20,639 nt of DNA from contig JAKPIR010000299.1 of the NCBI GenBank assembly GCA_029549705.1, positions 1-20,639 of the forward strand, written 5' to 3'. This document shows positions 1 through 8,523 of this stretch, one piece after another. The notes below the pieces were generated by a model that was not told the DNA's origin, ran no database searches, and worked only from the letters and a program-made list of their open reading frames with translations. Each line of letters starts with the position of its first letter. Within the stretch, counting starts at the first letter, position 1. Source of the stretch: Pseudomonadota bacterium (lineage in GTDB: Bacteria > Pseudomonadota > Gammaproteobacteria > Burkholderiales > Methylophilaceae). Made by a program: the position numbers and the translations under genes.

Positions 1-173
1 ATGAGTTGCGCGGCCAAGCGCGTATGGTCAAGTTTGACAGTAATGTTGAACGTGCTGCCGCGGCGGTTGATGTTCACTTCAAGCGCTGTTTCAATCTGTT
101 TGATGTTTTCATCCAGCGCACCGCATAAATTGGCGAGGCGGGTGTTATCTTCAGGGGTCAGGGTAATTTCCAT
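1..173 (-). CDS. ybeZ: PhoH-family ATPase, N-terminal fragment (window edge)
   Basis: Only the first 57 codons are inside the window. The protein reads MEITLTPEDNTRLANLCGAL and continues with DENIKQIE and INRRGSTFNI. This is the typical N-terminal start of the PhoH-like (YbeZ) family, ahead of its KH-like and ATPase parts; the Walker motifs lie beyond the edge. The family is a predicted cytoplasmic P-loop NTPase linked to RNA metabolism together with the endoribonuclease YbeY. The start lies 13 bases after the miaB stop on the same strand, and miaB-ybeZ-ybeY is a common proteobacterial order, so co-transcription is likely. No strong ribosome binding site is visible. The family call is fairly sure; the function is known only from the family. 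Confidence 0.85.
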   Translation of the reverse strand, partial: MEITLTPEDNTRLANLCGALDENIKQIETALEVNINRRGSTFNITVKLDHTRLAAQL

Positions 174-186
174 ATGCGTCTATAGG

Positions 187-1521
187 TTATCCGTTAATGA
201 TTTCACCACGCAGGCGTTTTGGGTTTGATACATCAGTAATGCGTACGTTCACAACATGGCCGATTAAATTGGCATCCCCCACAATATCAACAATGCGGTT
301 GTTATCGGTTTTGCCAGCGAGTTCGCTCGCATTTTTCCAAGAAGCGCTTTCAATCAGTACACGCTGAGTAGTGCCAAGCATGGCTTCACTAATTTGCTTG
401 CCTTGCGCTTCGTTCAGCGCTTGCAACTTAGCCAAGCGCGCCAGTTTGGTTGCTTGTGGTGTGTCATCAGTTAAGTAAGATGCAGGCGTGCCGGGGCGTG
501 GGCTATACAAAAAGCTAAAACTATAATCAAAGCCCACATCCTGCATGAGTTTTACCGTGGCTTCAAATTCAGCTTCTGTCTCTCCTGGAAAGCCGACAAT
601 GAAATCTGAGGTAAACGTGAGATTTGGATTGGCTGCACGCAATTTGCGAATGGTTGATTTAAATTGCAACGCGGTGTAATTGCGCTTCATGGCCATCAAA
701 ATGCGGTCAGCGCCTGCTTGTACGGGCAAGTGTAACTGTAAGGCCAGTTTTGGAATGTTGGCGAAGCATGCAATTAAGCGCTCAGTCATCTCATTGGGGT
801 GGCTGGTGGTAAAGCGTATGCGTTCTAACTGTGGAATTTCAGCAATGTATTCGATGAGTAACGCCAAATCCGCTTCAGTGCCTTGATATTCCGCGCGGTA
901 GGCATTCACGTTTTGGCCTAGTAACGTGAGTTCTTTCACGCCTTGTTCAGCCAACTGAATGGCTTCTGTTAAAATGGCCTCAAACGGGCGCGAGACTTCT
1001 TCACCGCGCGTGTATGGCACCACACAAAAACTGCAGTATTTACTACAGCCTTCCATAATGCTTAAAAAAGCACTTGCGCCTTCAACGCGTGGCGGCGGCA
1101 AATGGTCAAATTTTTCAATTTCAGGAAAAGAAATATCCACTTGTGATTGACCGCTACTTTGGCTGCTTTTAATCATTTCAGGCAAGCGGTGCAAGGTTTG
1201 TGGGCCAAATACTACGTTGACATAAGGCGCGCGCTTAATGATGTTGTCACCTTCTTGTGACGCCACGCAGCCGCCCACGCCAATCACTAAATTTGGATTA
1301 GCAACTTTGAGTGGAATAAATCGGCCTAGGTGACTAAATACTTTATCTTCAGCTTTTTCTCGCACCGAACAGGTGTTCAGCAAAATTACATCCGCATCTT
1401 CAGGCGTAAGCGTTTCTATCATGCCATTATCCGCGTTCAGCATATCTGCCATGCGCGATGAGTCGTATTCATTCATCTGGCAACCGAAGGTTTTAATGAA
1501 AACTTTTTTTGGGGTGTTCAA
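187..1521 (-). CDS. miaB: tRNA-2-methylthio-N6-dimethylallyladenosine synthase MiaB
   Basis: This is a radical-SAM methylthiotransferase of 444 residues, the usual family length. It adds the 2-methylthio group to N6-isopentenyl-adenosine 37 of tRNAs that read UNN codons, in the cytoplasm. The N-terminal UPF0004 domain (about 5-115) carries the three auxiliary-cluster cysteines C14 (KTFGCQMN), C51 (LNTCSVREKAE) and C85 (GVGGCVAS). The radical-SAM CxxxCxxC is C159, C163 and C166 (MEGCSKYCSFCVVPYTRG). The C-terminal 60 or so residues fit a TRAM domain. Nothing key is missing. The start MNTPKKVFIKTFGC fits the family, although no clear Shine-Dalgarno sequence precedes it. It leads into the PhoH-family gene 13 bases downstream. 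I could not settle on a promoter in the 1522-1670 stretch upstream. Confidence 0.97.
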   Translation of the reverse strand: MNTPKKVFIKTFGCQMNEYDSSRMADMLNADNGMIETLTPEDADVILLNTCSVREKAEDKVFSHLGRFIPLKVANPNLVIGVGGCVASQEGDNIIKRAPYVNVVFGPQTLHRLPEMIKSSQSSGQSQVDISFPEIEKFDHLPPPRVEGASAFLSIMEGCSKYCSFCVVPYTRGEEVSRPFEAILTEAIQLAEQGVKELTLLGQNVNAYRAEYQGTEADLALLIEYIAEIPQLERIRFTTSHPNEMTERLIACFANIPKLALQLHLPVQAGADRILMAMKRNYTALQFKSTIRKLRAANPNLTFTSDFIVGFPGETEAEFEATVKLMQDVGFDYSFSFLYSPRPGTPASYLTDDTPQATKLARLAKLQALNEAQGKQISEAMLGTTQRVLIESASWKNASELAGKTDNNRIVDIVGDANLIGHVVNVRITDVSNPKRLRGEIING

Positions 1522-1674
1522 AATTTAGAGAGATTTAACGAGCAAGTCACAATGCGCCATTTTAGCGTAAATGCGTGAAAGGGGATAACTAAGTTCAATG
1601 TTTAGCTAAAGAAGGTAAAAAGTGAAAGTTGGCTACAAGTGGCATCCACTTATAATAGGTTGCTCATAAATTGC

Positions 1675-1701
1675 AAAAAGGGGCGTTAAGCCCCTTTTTT
1701 T
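1675..1701 (-). terminator. Rho-independent terminator after the PEP-CTERM gene
   Basis: A perfect 10-bp stem AAAAAGGGGC / GCCCCTTTTT closes a GTTAA loop. It ends in a T run on both strands, so it can stop transcription in either direction. It lies 18 bases past the stop of the small PEP-CTERM gene and separates that unit from miaB. Confidence 0.88.
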
Positions 1702-1719
1702 AATAACTTTTACTAAAGT

Positions 1720-2244
1720 TTAAACAGCTGATTTTCTACGACGTGCTGCAAAACCTACTAAACCAAGGCCAGCTAACATCAACGCATATGTCTCTGGTTC
1801 AGGCACTGCGGTCACGTTTAACGCTACCGCATAGATTCCACCTTGCGTGCCGGTAGCTTTACCAAATAAGTTCACGTGATAATCACCAGCCACATTTAAC
1901 AATGTCGTTGTGGTCGTGTTGTTAGCACTAAAAGGGCCTGTAGAAAAACCACTTGGGCCAGTTATATCGTAAAACATATCAGTAATATTGTACAAAGCAA
2001 CATTTCCAAGACCAGGAATGGTAAAGCTTAAATCAAGATGATTCGCTGCTGAATCAATGTTAGCCGGCCCAGTGATTGAGAAGTTGATGTGATCAATAAA
2101 TGTTTCACCTGCAGCCTTTGTAAACGTGTTGATATACGAACCAGAGATTGTGCCGAGATCGACTACTACAGACGCAGCATTTGCTGTAATTGAACTGGCA
2201 GCCAAAGCTAGCCCAGCTACGAGTAGTTTAAAACTTTTAATCAT
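1720..2244 (-). CDS. FxDxF-type PEP-CTERM exported protein
   Basis: This small secreted protein has 174 residues. A signal peptide covers about residues 1-23 (hydrophobic LLVAGLALAASS, cleavage near TANA). The middle is rich in Ser, Thr, Asn and Gly, as expected of a beta-rich extracellular protein, and contains ETFIDHINFSI near residue 47, which resembles the motif of the FxDxF subfamily. The C-terminus is a textbook PEP-CTERM tail: VPEP at about 147, a hydrophobic helix (LMLAGLGLVGFA), then RRRK. Such tails are recognised by exosortase and the protein is processed at the cell surface; the substrate or partner is unknown. GAGAAG lies 5 bases before the start. It is a single-gene unit with its own promoter and terminator, and no exosortase gene is in the window. 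The PEP-CTERM call is firm, the FxDxF assignment moderate. Confidence 0.88.
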   Translation of the reverse strand: MIKSFKLLVAGLALAASSITANAASVVVDLGTISGSYINTFTKAAGETFIDHINFSITGPANIDSAANHLDLSFTIPGLGNVALYNITDMFYDITGPSGFSTGPFSANNTTTTTLLNVAGDYHVNLFGKATGTQGGIYAVALNVTAVPEPETYALMLAGLGLVGFAARRRKSAV

Positions 2245-2278
2245 AATAACTTCTCAATAAATGTAATTTTCTACACGT

Positions 2279-2307
2279 ATTATGAAGATGGTATTAATGT
2301 TTGTCAA
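2279..2307 (-). promoter_or_regulatory. Sigma-70 promoter of the FxDxF PEP-CTERM gene
   Basis: On the minus strand a perfect TTGACA (2307-2302) is followed after 17 bases by CATAAT (2284-2279). Spacing is ideal and five of six -10 bases match. It points at the PEP-CTERM gene, with a predicted start of transcription near 2272 and a leader of about 28 bases. This suggests strong constitutive expression. Confidence 0.75.
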
Positions 2308-2403
2308 ACAATATTTTCTCAATATTTAATTAAATATAAGCAATTTAGTATAGTAACTGCCGTTAACACCAAAACGTTTTAGGAATATAACTTAAGTTTA
2401 TGA

Positions 2404-3045
2404 CTAATTTGCGATTGCACTCCATTTTTCGATTAACAACTTTAAGGATGCCTTGTTATTTTTAAGTGCAATCTTGCTTGGAAGATTATAGCCATTTTCA
2501 ATTGAATACTTTTGATATTCGATTTCCCAACCATCCTGATATAGTGAGGTCAAAAGCCCCTCATCATCCCAGGTTGTAGCTAGAGCGTTGCTATTGGTCG
2601 GCCTTCCCAATGCCCAATCAGCAAGGCCAGCAAGAGGCAATTTCCAGCCGAGTGTTTTTTGCGTCAGGGTTTCAGCATCTACTTCTGTAATGCTGTTGCC
2701 TTTATCATCCATCAGGGTTACTTGCGTGGCGGTTTTTTTGATACTTGCAACTTGCCCGCCCAGTGGTGAGAAAAGTGAGATGTCATCGTCTGCATTATCG
2801 TGCTGCCAAGCCAGGCCGCCAGAAAAGCCTTTATTTTCGCTTTGCACGCCTATGCGCCCTTTAAGTGTAAATTGCTGAATTGCAGCAATCTCTTGTTGAT
2901 GCTGCAAATATAATGCTTTTGAGGCCGCACTTTCAACGGGTTTGCTTGCCGGCACACCCACACAGGATTGCAAAAAGACCATCAATCCAATCACCAGCGC
3001 AATCCGAATTGACGGCTGCCATTTAGTTGGATTAGCGCTAATCAT
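2404..3045 (-). CDS. lolB: Outer-membrane lipoprotein insertion receptor LolB
   Basis: LolB is itself an outer-membrane lipoprotein. It accepts lipoproteins from periplasmic LolA and inserts them in the outer membrane. This 213-residue protein has a lipoprotein signal with lipobox LQSC (C28). After it come conserved LolB stretches: FTLKGRIGVQ (about 59), GFSGGLAWQH, a phase with ISLFSPLGGQVASI, and the W/G-rich LPLAGLADWALGRP near 140. Length is normal. It starts 9 bases after the stop of the upstream TPR lipoprotein gene, so the two form an operon. In many betaproteobacteria ispE follows lolB; here the next gene is an unrelated PEP-CTERM unit with its own promoter, which suggests that the usual order has been broken. 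No terminator is obvious after its stop. Confidence 0.92.
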   Translation of the reverse strand: MISANPTKWQPSIRIALVIGLMVFLQSCVGVPASKPVESAASKALYLQHQQEIAAIQQFTLKGRIGVQSENKGFSGGLAWQHDNADDDISLFSPLGGQVASIKKTATQVTLMDDKGNSITEVDAETLTQKTLGWKLPLAGLADWALGRPTNSNALATTWDDEGLLTSLYQDGWEIEYQKYSIENGYNLPSKIALKNNKASLKLLIEKWSAIAN

Positions 3046-3054
3046 TTGTTTGTT

Positions 3055-4839
3055 CTAAGAGTTAGATTGAATCGTTTTGAATTTATTGGTGGTGTTGATG
3101 AGTACTTCATTATTGGGGTCGGCTGTAAGCGCGTCATTCCAAACTTTGGTGGCTTCGTCGCGTTTGCCCTTTTTCCATAGCACTTCGCCCAAGTGGGCGG
3201 CAATTTCAGGGTCTTGGCTGGTGTTGTAGGCTTGCTGTAAGTATTGCAGCGCTTTATCTAAGTTGCCTTTGCGGTAGTGCGCCCAGCCTAGGCTGTCTAA
3301 CATGTAGTGGTCGTTGGGGCTAAAGGATAGGGCTTTCTCGATGAGTTTGATTGCTTCATTGAGGCGAATGTTGCGGTCTGCAAATGAATAGCCAAGCGCA
3401 TTATACGCGGCGGCAAAGTCCGGCTTAACGGCAATCGATTTACGCAACTCTGCTTCCATGAGGTCAAACTTTTTAATCCTCTCGGCGGCTAATGCATAGT
3501 CATATATTAGCTCAGAGGTGTTCGGCATGTTTTTTACTGCTTTATCAAGCAGATCAAAAGCTTCTTGGTCGCGTTTTGCTTTTGCCAGAATATTCGCTTG
3601 TGATTGAATCACGATGATTTGCTGCTCGGTGGTTAAATCGTCAATGGCGTCTAATTTCTCGATAGCTTTATCGGCGGATTCAGTGCGGGCAATAATGTTG
3701 GCAAGGTTAAGCTGTGCTTCAAGGTAATGCGCGCTTGCAGGCTGCACTTTGTTGTACCAATCAATGGCCGATTTATCTTGCTTTTGCTTTTCGGCCGCTT
3801 GCGCAAGATAAATGTGCAGCTGGTCAGGGTTTTTAAAGCCTAGTTCGATTGCTTGCTTGTAGTAGCTTTCAGCCGCTGCATAATCGCCAGATTGTGAAGA
3901 GAGTAAACCAATTAATGCAGTAACTTCAGCGGTGTTTTTTTCAGCACTTTCTTTTGCGTGCTGAATGATGACTGGGTAGTGTTTTTTTGCAGCATCATAT
4001 TGTTTTTGATTCACAAGAGTTTTTGCCAAGTTCAGGCGAACTTCGTTTGATTGCGGGTATTTCACTAAAAACGCTTGATAAAACTGAATAGCCGCTTCTG
4101 GAGATTGTTCAAATAAAACTTGCCCTTTAAGCAGTGCAGGTACATTCCAGCCTGGTTTAAGTGCTTCAGCTTTTGTCAGTGCATTTAACGTTTTGTCGCT
4201 TTGTTTTGCTCCCCAGGCCGCTTGCGCAATGGCTACCTGCGCTTCAGCGAGTTCTGGATAGGGTTCGGCCAAAGCTTGCACAAGTTTTAACACAGCGGCT
4301 TTATCAGGGCTTTTGTTCAGCAGTGTATTCAGGTATAGAAATCCGCCAGCACGCGTCTCTTCTTTAACTAATAGCTGGGCTAAAAACGGCTTGGCTTCAT
4401 CGAGCTTGCCTGTAGCAATATAGAGTTCGGTCATGGCCTGCTGTGCTTCATTCGAGCTAGGGTCTAGCTCTGCCCAGAGTTTAACTGCAGGAATAGCCAA
4501 GCCGCCCACCTTGCCGTAAGCTGCAATTTTTGCTGCGCGTTCAGCCAGGCTAGGTTCTCTGGAGGTTCTGGCAAGGTCGTAAAAGGCAGCGCCAGAAGTT
4601 GCAAAATCGCCACGTTGCCCAGCAATTTCTGCCACCAGATATTTATAGACAAATTCTGCAGACAACCCAGTTTGCGTTGGTTGCGCCTTGTTCTTGCCTG
4701 CTAGCGTATCACTTATGGGTTTGTTTGTAGCGCAACCGCTCAGGCTTAATGCGCTGGCTATCAGGCTAGCGCAAAAAACTTTGGTATAACGCGAAGTTGT
4801 TTTAGTTTTATTTGTTTGAAGACCAAGATGTTTGCGCAT
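3055..4839 (-). CDS. TPR-repeat lipoprotein
   Basis: This 594-residue protein is built almost entirely of tetratricopeptide repeats. The signal region ends in lipobox LSGC with C36, so it is a predicted lipoprotein facing the periplasm. Helical TPR pairs run from about residue 65 to the end; the clearest are near the C-terminus (AAYNALGYSFADRN, LDSLGWAHYRKGNLDKALQYL, AAHLGEVLWKKGKRDEA). Proteins of this kind are regularly encoded just before lolB in betaproteobacteria and are thought to act as scaffolds for envelope assembly, but no substrate can be read from the sequence. The start gives a long basic n-region before the hydrophobic stretch; no good Shine-Dalgarno lies in front. It is transcribed away from the Gld-like operon across a 390-base gap. 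Confidence 0.85.
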   Translation of the reverse strand: MRKHLGLQTNKTKTTSRYTKVFCASLIASALSLSGCATNKPISDTLAGKNKAQPTQTGLSAEFVYKYLVAEIAGQRGDFATSGAAFYDLARTSREPSLAERAAKIAAYGKVGGLAIPAVKLWAELDPSSNEAQQAMTELYIATGKLDEAKPFLAQLLVKEETRAGGFLYLNTLLNKSPDKAAVLKLVQALAEPYPELAEAQVAIAQAAWGAKQSDKTLNALTKAEALKPGWNVPALLKGQVLFEQSPEAAIQFYQAFLVKYPQSNEVRLNLAKTLVNQKQYDAAKKHYPVIIQHAKESAEKNTAEVTALIGLLSSQSGDYAAAESYYKQAIELGFKNPDQLHIYLAQAAEKQKQDKSAIDWYNKVQPASAHYLEAQLNLANIIARTESADKAIEKLDAIDDLTTEQQIIVIQSQANILAKAKRDQEAFDLLDKAVKNMPNTSELIYDYALAAERIKKFDLMEAELRKSIAVKPDFAAAYNALGYSFADRNIRLNEAIKLIEKALSFSPNDHYMLDSLGWAHYRKGNLDKALQYLQQAYNTSQDPEIAAHLGEVLWKKGKRDEATKVWNDALTADPNNEVLINTTNKFKTIQSNS

Positions 4840-5229
4840 AGCAGTGATAGTGATTTCTCAAAATTGAAAGGAGAGTTGCTAAATGTACTGTTGTAGAACT
4901 TAAATTTTAGTCAAAAAAAATTAAACTACAATTAAATTAAAGTAACCATTATAAGTTGCGTATGAAAAAGTGGTTAGTTAAAAACCGTTATTGTACGTTT
5001 AAAGCCGTTTATACGATTTTTAAATGGTTAATTCAACAGTATTATTGCATTGCTCGAGTGCTTAGTCCGTGACAGTCGTCTCAAGTTCCTCCATAATTAT
5101 GAATTGACCAAGAATGGTGTCAAATGAATTTATTGCGCAGCAGGTGAACTTCATGCCGGCGCTAATACACCAATGGGCACATATTTTTTTGTGTCATGAA
5201 ATCTTTGAGCAATTTAAAATTGAGTATAT
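4840..5229. other. 390-base divergent intergenic region
   Basis: This AT-rich gap separates the TPR-lolB operon (minus) from the Gld-like ABC operon (plus) and must hold both promoters. I could not find a convincing -35/-10 pair for either direction. A TATAAT-like hexamer on the minus strand (4953-4948) and a TTGACT (4914-4909) have no good partners. A 36-codon open frame (4962-5072, starting MKKWLVKNRY) lacks a ribosome binding site and is not called. No tRNA or strong hairpin was seen. Confidence 0.5.
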
Positions 5230-6168
5230 ATGAATAACTATACAGTAGAAGCAATTGAACTCACCAGGCTTTACGGTGGACGCGAAGCAGTTAGCAATGT
5301 CAGTTTTACGTTAAGCAAAGGTCAAGTGTTGGGCTTTTTGGGCCCCAATGGTGCAGGAAAATCCACTACCATGAAAATGCTGACAGGCAACCTCGCACCC
5401 AGTCAGGGTAGCGTGAAAATCTGTGGTATTGATATGATTGAAAACCCGAAAGAGGCAAAAGCTTTAATCGGGTACTTGCCTGAAATGCGCCCGCTTTATA
5501 AAGAGTTGACGGTAGACGAATACCTCACGATCGCCGCGAGGTTGCATCGTGTCAGTGCCAAGCACATTAAACCTGCCGTTGAAGAAGCCAAAGAACGTTG
5601 CGGCTTGAGCCACATGAGTAAACGCCTGATAGAAAATTTATCCAACGGCTATCAGCAGCGCGTCGGTATTGCACAGTCGATAATTCATAAACCGATGGTG
5701 GTTATTTTAGATGAACCGACCGTAGGCTTAGACCCTATCCAAATTCGTGATATTCGCGCTTTGATACGTGAAATAGGCTCGGACCACAGCGTGATTTTAT
5801 CCACACACATTTTGCCTGAGGTAGAAATGGTCTGTGACCACGTGCAGATTATTGACAAAGGCAAACTGGTGTTTAATGGCGCGATTGACGTGCTGAAAAA
5901 ACAGCGCATCGGTAATAAATTGCTGATTGGTATGCGTAACCCTCCGGCGGTTGAGGCAATGTTGAGTATTCCTGATGTGGTTGAGGCTGAAAGTTTGCCA
6001 AACGGCCAAATGCGCGTGCGCTTTGCGGAAGATAGTGCACCGGCCGAATCAATAGTGCAGACAGCGGTGAAGAATGGTTGGGGACTTTATCAAATTGCGC
6101 CAGACCAAACCAGTTTAGAAGATGTGTTTGTGCAATTAACCTACCAAGAACAAGAACAGGCTGCCTAA
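5230..6168 (+). CDS. ABC transporter ATP-binding protein, GldA-like
   Basis: This cytoplasmic ATPase subunit of an ABC-2-type transporter has 312 residues. Walker A is GPNGAGKST at 38-46, the signature is LSNGYQQR at 137-144, Walker B plus catalytic Glu is VVILDEP with E162, the D-loop follows (GLD at 166-168), and the H-loop is H193 in LSTH. The Q-loop position reads GYLPE, as in many ABC-2 ATPases of the CcmA/GldA group. The last 100 residues form the usual small accessory domain. It heads an operon with an ABC-2 permease, a GldG-like protein and a DUF4340 protein, the arrangement of gliding-motility-type (Gld) transporters. In non-gliding proteobacteria the substrate is unknown. The start has only a weak Shine-Dalgarno sequence. 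ATPase function is certain; the Gld label rests on context. Confidence 0.92.
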   Translation: MNNYTVEAIELTRLYGGREAVSNVSFTLSKGQVLGFLGPNGAGKSTTMKMLTGNLAPSQGSVKICGIDMIENPKEAKALIGYLPEMRPLYKELTVDEYLTIAARLHRVSAKHIKPAVEEAKERCGLSHMSKRLIENLSNGYQQRVGIAQSIIHKPMVVILDEPTVGLDPIQIRDIRALIREIGSDHSVILSTHILPEVEMVCDHVQIIDKGKLVFNGAIDVLKKQRIGNKLLIGMRNPPAVEAMLSIPDVVEAESLPNGQMRVRFAEDSAPAESIVQTAVKNGWGLYQIAPDQTSLEDVFVQLTYQEQEQAA

Positions 6169-6226
6169 GTAGCAAGTAAATTGGCATTCAATTTAATGGG
6201 CATTCAATAAATTTAAGGTTTGAATC

Positions 6227-6973
6227 ATGATTATTAATGTAGCTAGAAAAGAACTCAAAAGTATGTTCTCTTCGCCAATGGGCTGGGTGATTTTGTCGCT
6301 CTTGATGTTTGCGTTTGGTACGTATTATCTTAACGGCGTGAATGACTACTTTGCCGTCATGTCAGGCGCAATGCGCCCTGCTGAGCGAACAGGTGTCACA
6401 CAGTTTGTTGGGCAAACCGTGTATGGCTTTGCTTCCTTTATTGTGCTGTTTGCTGTGCCGTTATTGTCAATGCGTTTGATTTCTGAAGAACGTCGCAATC
6501 AAACCCTGCCGTTTTTGTTCAGTGCGCCAATTTCATTGACCGAAATTGTCATTGGTAAATTTTTAGGCCTCGTTTTATTTTTAAGTATTTTAATTGTCTA
6601 CATTGGCTTGATGCTCTCAACCTTGAATATTTGGGCAGATATTGACTTTGGTTACATTGTGGCCAACTCCATCGGAATGTTGCTGATGGTGGCAAGTTTC
6701 TCGGCACTTGGCCTGTATTTTTCGAGCATGACGCAGCAACCCGTAGTGGCGGCGATTTTAACGTTTATTGCGTTGTTTGCCTTGATGTTTTTGGATCGCT
6801 TTTTTGCCGGAGACCCAAGCAATACGCTGGCAAGTTTATCGCTGACACGCCATTTTCAATCATTTGCGAGTGGCTTGATTGATACCGCGGATATCATCTA
6901 TTTTGTGTTGTTTATTGCAACATTTTTAACGCTGACAGTGCGTCGCCTAGATGCGGACCGTTTACGCGGTTAA
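6227..6973 (+). CDS. ABC-2 type permease, GldF-like
   Basis: This 248-residue integral inner-membrane subunit has about six transmembrane helices, near 19-38, 66-83, 110-133, 143-165, 172-189 and 221-238. Between helices 2 and 3 lies ISEERRNQTLPFLFSAPISLTEIVIGKF (in part), the coupling segment typical of ABC-2 permeases that docks on the ATPase. AAGG lies a few bases before the start. It follows the ATPase gene by 58 bases, a spacer with a 10-base direct repeat GGCATTCAAT (6183-6192 and 6199-6208), and precedes the GldG-like gene by 56 bases. The pair forms the transport core; the substrate is unknown. Confidence 0.88.
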   Translation: MIINVARKELKSMFSSPMGWVILSLLMFAFGTYYLNGVNDYFAVMSGAMRPAERTGVTQFVGQTVYGFASFIVLFAVPLLSMRLISEERRNQTLPFLFSAPISLTEIVIGKFLGLVLFLSILIVYIGLMLSTLNIWADIDFGYIVANSIGMLLMVASFSALGLYFSSMTQQPVVAAILTFIALFALMFLDRFFAGDPSNTLASLSLTRHFQSFASGLIDTADIIYFVLFIATFLTLTVRRLDADRLRG

Positions 6974-7029
6974 TACGGTATTTTTTAGAATTTTATCTTT
7001 CAGTTGTTCGATATTAGGTCTTTGTAAAC

Positions 7030-8415
7030 ATGAATATAAATCGTAAATTACGTTTTCAACTTTTTGTGCAAAACGGTTTTTTTGTTGTGCTGTTTTTGCT
7101 TTTGGTGGTTTTGCTGGGCTATCTGGCTAGTCAGTACCATGTTGCAAAAGATATTACGCAGGCGAACCGCAATATTTTAACGCCGGGTAGCGTCAATGTG
7201 CTCAAGCAAATGAAAGGTCCCATCAATATCACGGTATTTGCTACCAAAGATGATGCTTCGAGTGGAGACAACTTTCGTAAGGGCATGATTGATTTTGTGG
7301 CACGCTATCAACGCGAGAAAAAAGATGTGAACCTGACTTTTATTAATCCATCAATTGAGCCAAAACTGGCGCAAGAGGCAGGCGTAAAAGAAGACGGTGA
7401 AGTGGTAGTGGAATACCAAAAGCGTGTTGAACACATCACTCCGCCAATTGCCGAGCAAGAAATGACCAACTTATTGGTGCGCCTATCACGCACCAATCAG
7501 CAGGCAGTGATGTATTTAGACGGCCATGGCGAGCGCAATCTGCTTGGCGTTAAAAATCATGATCTAGGCGAGTTTGGTAAACAACTCGAGAAAAAAGGCT
7601 TTAAGTTTGCCAACCCAGATTTAACCATTGCCCAAGCGGTGCCGAGTAATGGCGCCATGCTGGTGATTGCCAGCCCGCAAGTGGACGTGTCAGAAATTGA
7701 AGCCAAAAAAATCAAAACCTATCTTGAAAGCGGCGGTAATTTGCTTTGGTTGCTCGATGACAATAATCTGCGTGGTTTAGATCAGGTGGCCGAGTATCTT
7801 GGCATGCAAGTATCCCCTGGCATTGCGTTGGATATGGCTTCTGCGCAATATGGTGCAGATGCGCGTGTGGCGTTTGCCAGCCTGTATGGCGAACACCCCA
7901 TCACTACCAATTTCATGCTGCGGACGTTGTTTCCTGAAGCGCATCAGGTCACAGCCAAAGGCACCGATGAAAATGGCTGGAAAGTCAGCAACTTGGTGGA
8001 AGTCGCGCCCAATGGCTGGTTGACGGCAGATAAGCTGGCTAAAGACGCCAAACCAAAATTCAATGAAAAAACTGACAAACGCGGCCCCATCAACATTGGC
8101 GTGGCGCTAGAGCGTATTTACGGTAAAAAAGGCCAGCGTGTTGTGGTGATGGGAAACGCAAACTTTTTATCCAACACCTTTATTACCAACGGCGGTAACC
8201 TAGATTTAGGCGTGAACATCATCAACTGGCTAGCAGGAGATGACAACCTGATTACCATTCAGCCGATGCCGCTAAAAGACATCAATGTGACGATTCCTGA
8301 TACTGATTCAGGCCGCTTGGTGGCGTGGACCGTGTTTCATGGCTTTCAATTCTTTTTCCCCATCGGCATGATGTTTGCCGGATTTTATTTCTGGTGGAAA
8401 CGTAGAAAAGCCTAA
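7030..8415 (+). CDS. GldG-like ABC transporter auxiliary protein
   Basis: A 461-residue membrane-anchored protein of the ABC-transporter auxiliary (GldG) type. An N-terminal transmembrane helix lies at about 13-34 and a C-terminal one at about 436-456, followed by the basic tail WWKRRKA. The large domain between them is predicted periplasmic. It contains ITVFATKDD near 72, the conserved YLDGHGERNL near 162, and LLWLLDDNN near 237, which fit the family. In Gld systems this protein works with the ATPase and permease just upstream. Length is normal for the proteobacterial form. The start is preceded by only a weak TAGG. Two hairpins follow its stop, so expression of the next two genes may be uncoupled from it. 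Confidence 0.85.
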   Translation: MNINRKLRFQLFVQNGFFVVLFLLLVVLLGYLASQYHVAKDITQANRNILTPGSVNVLKQMKGPINITVFATKDDASSGDNFRKGMIDFVARYQREKKDVNLTFINPSIEPKLAQEAGVKEDGEVVVEYQKRVEHITPPIAEQEMTNLLVRLSRTNQQAVMYLDGHGERNLLGVKNHDLGEFGKQLEKKGFKFANPDLTIAQAVPSNGAMLVIASPQVDVSEIEAKKIKTYLESGGNLLWLLDDNNLRGLDQVAEYLGMQVSPGIALDMASAQYGADARVAFASLYGEHPITTNFMLRTLFPEAHQVTAKGTDENGWKVSNLVEVAPNGWLTADKLAKDAKPKFNEKTDKRGPINIGVALERIYGKKGQRVVVMGNANFLSNTFITNGGNLDLGVNIINWLAGDDNLITIQPMPLKDINVTIPDTDSGRLVAWTVFHGFQFFFPIGMMFAGFYFWWKRRKA

Positions 8416-8428
8416 TGGAAGTTGCACA

Positions 8429-8455
8429 TTCAACAGGCAAAAATTGCGTGTTGAA
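8429..8455 (+). repeat. Hairpin directly after the GldG-like gene
   Basis: Arms TTCAACA-G-GCAA and TTGC-G-TGTTGAA pair over 12 positions with one G/G mismatch around an AAA loop. It begins 14 bases after the stop codon. There is no T run, so it is more likely a stem that protects or marks the mRNA end than a full terminator. Confidence 0.55.
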
Positions 8456-8486
8456 ATACGCTGTTTTACGGCACAACCTTTTTCGA

Positions 8487-8523
8487 TGCTCTGTAAGCCT
8501 TATAAATAAAGGCTTGCAGAGCA
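8487..8523 (+). repeat. Intergenic hairpin repeat, copy 1
   Basis: A 15-bp stem closes a 7-base ATAAATA loop: TGCTCTG-TAAGCCTT on the left and AAGGCTTG-CAGAGCA on the right, with a single G-U pair. A short T run (8530-8534) follows. It lies inside the Gld-like operon, between the GldG-like and DUF4340 genes. Its core, AGCCTT-ATAAATA-AAGGCTTGCA, recurs exactly at 17142-17164 and in diverged form at 11368-11390. Confidence 0.75.

Noticed and set aside
1629..1656. A plus-strand promoter-like pair TTGGCT-N16-TATAAT, with a small palindrome AAGTGG/CCACTT between, next to the terminator at 1675.
   Set aside because: The transcript would be only about 40 bases before the terminator and no gene follows in that direction; likely chance, although a tiny RNA cannot be excluded.
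4962..5072. A 36-codon open frame (MKKWLVKNRY...) in the gap between the TPR gene and the Gld-like operon.
   Set aside because: No ribosome binding site and no recognisable family; short open frames are common by chance in AT-rich DNA.
6183..6208. Direct repeat GGCATTCAAT with a 16-base period between the ABC ATPase and permease genes.
   Set aside because: Only two copies of ten bases in an operon spacer, with no promoter or known regulator site; too little to support a function.
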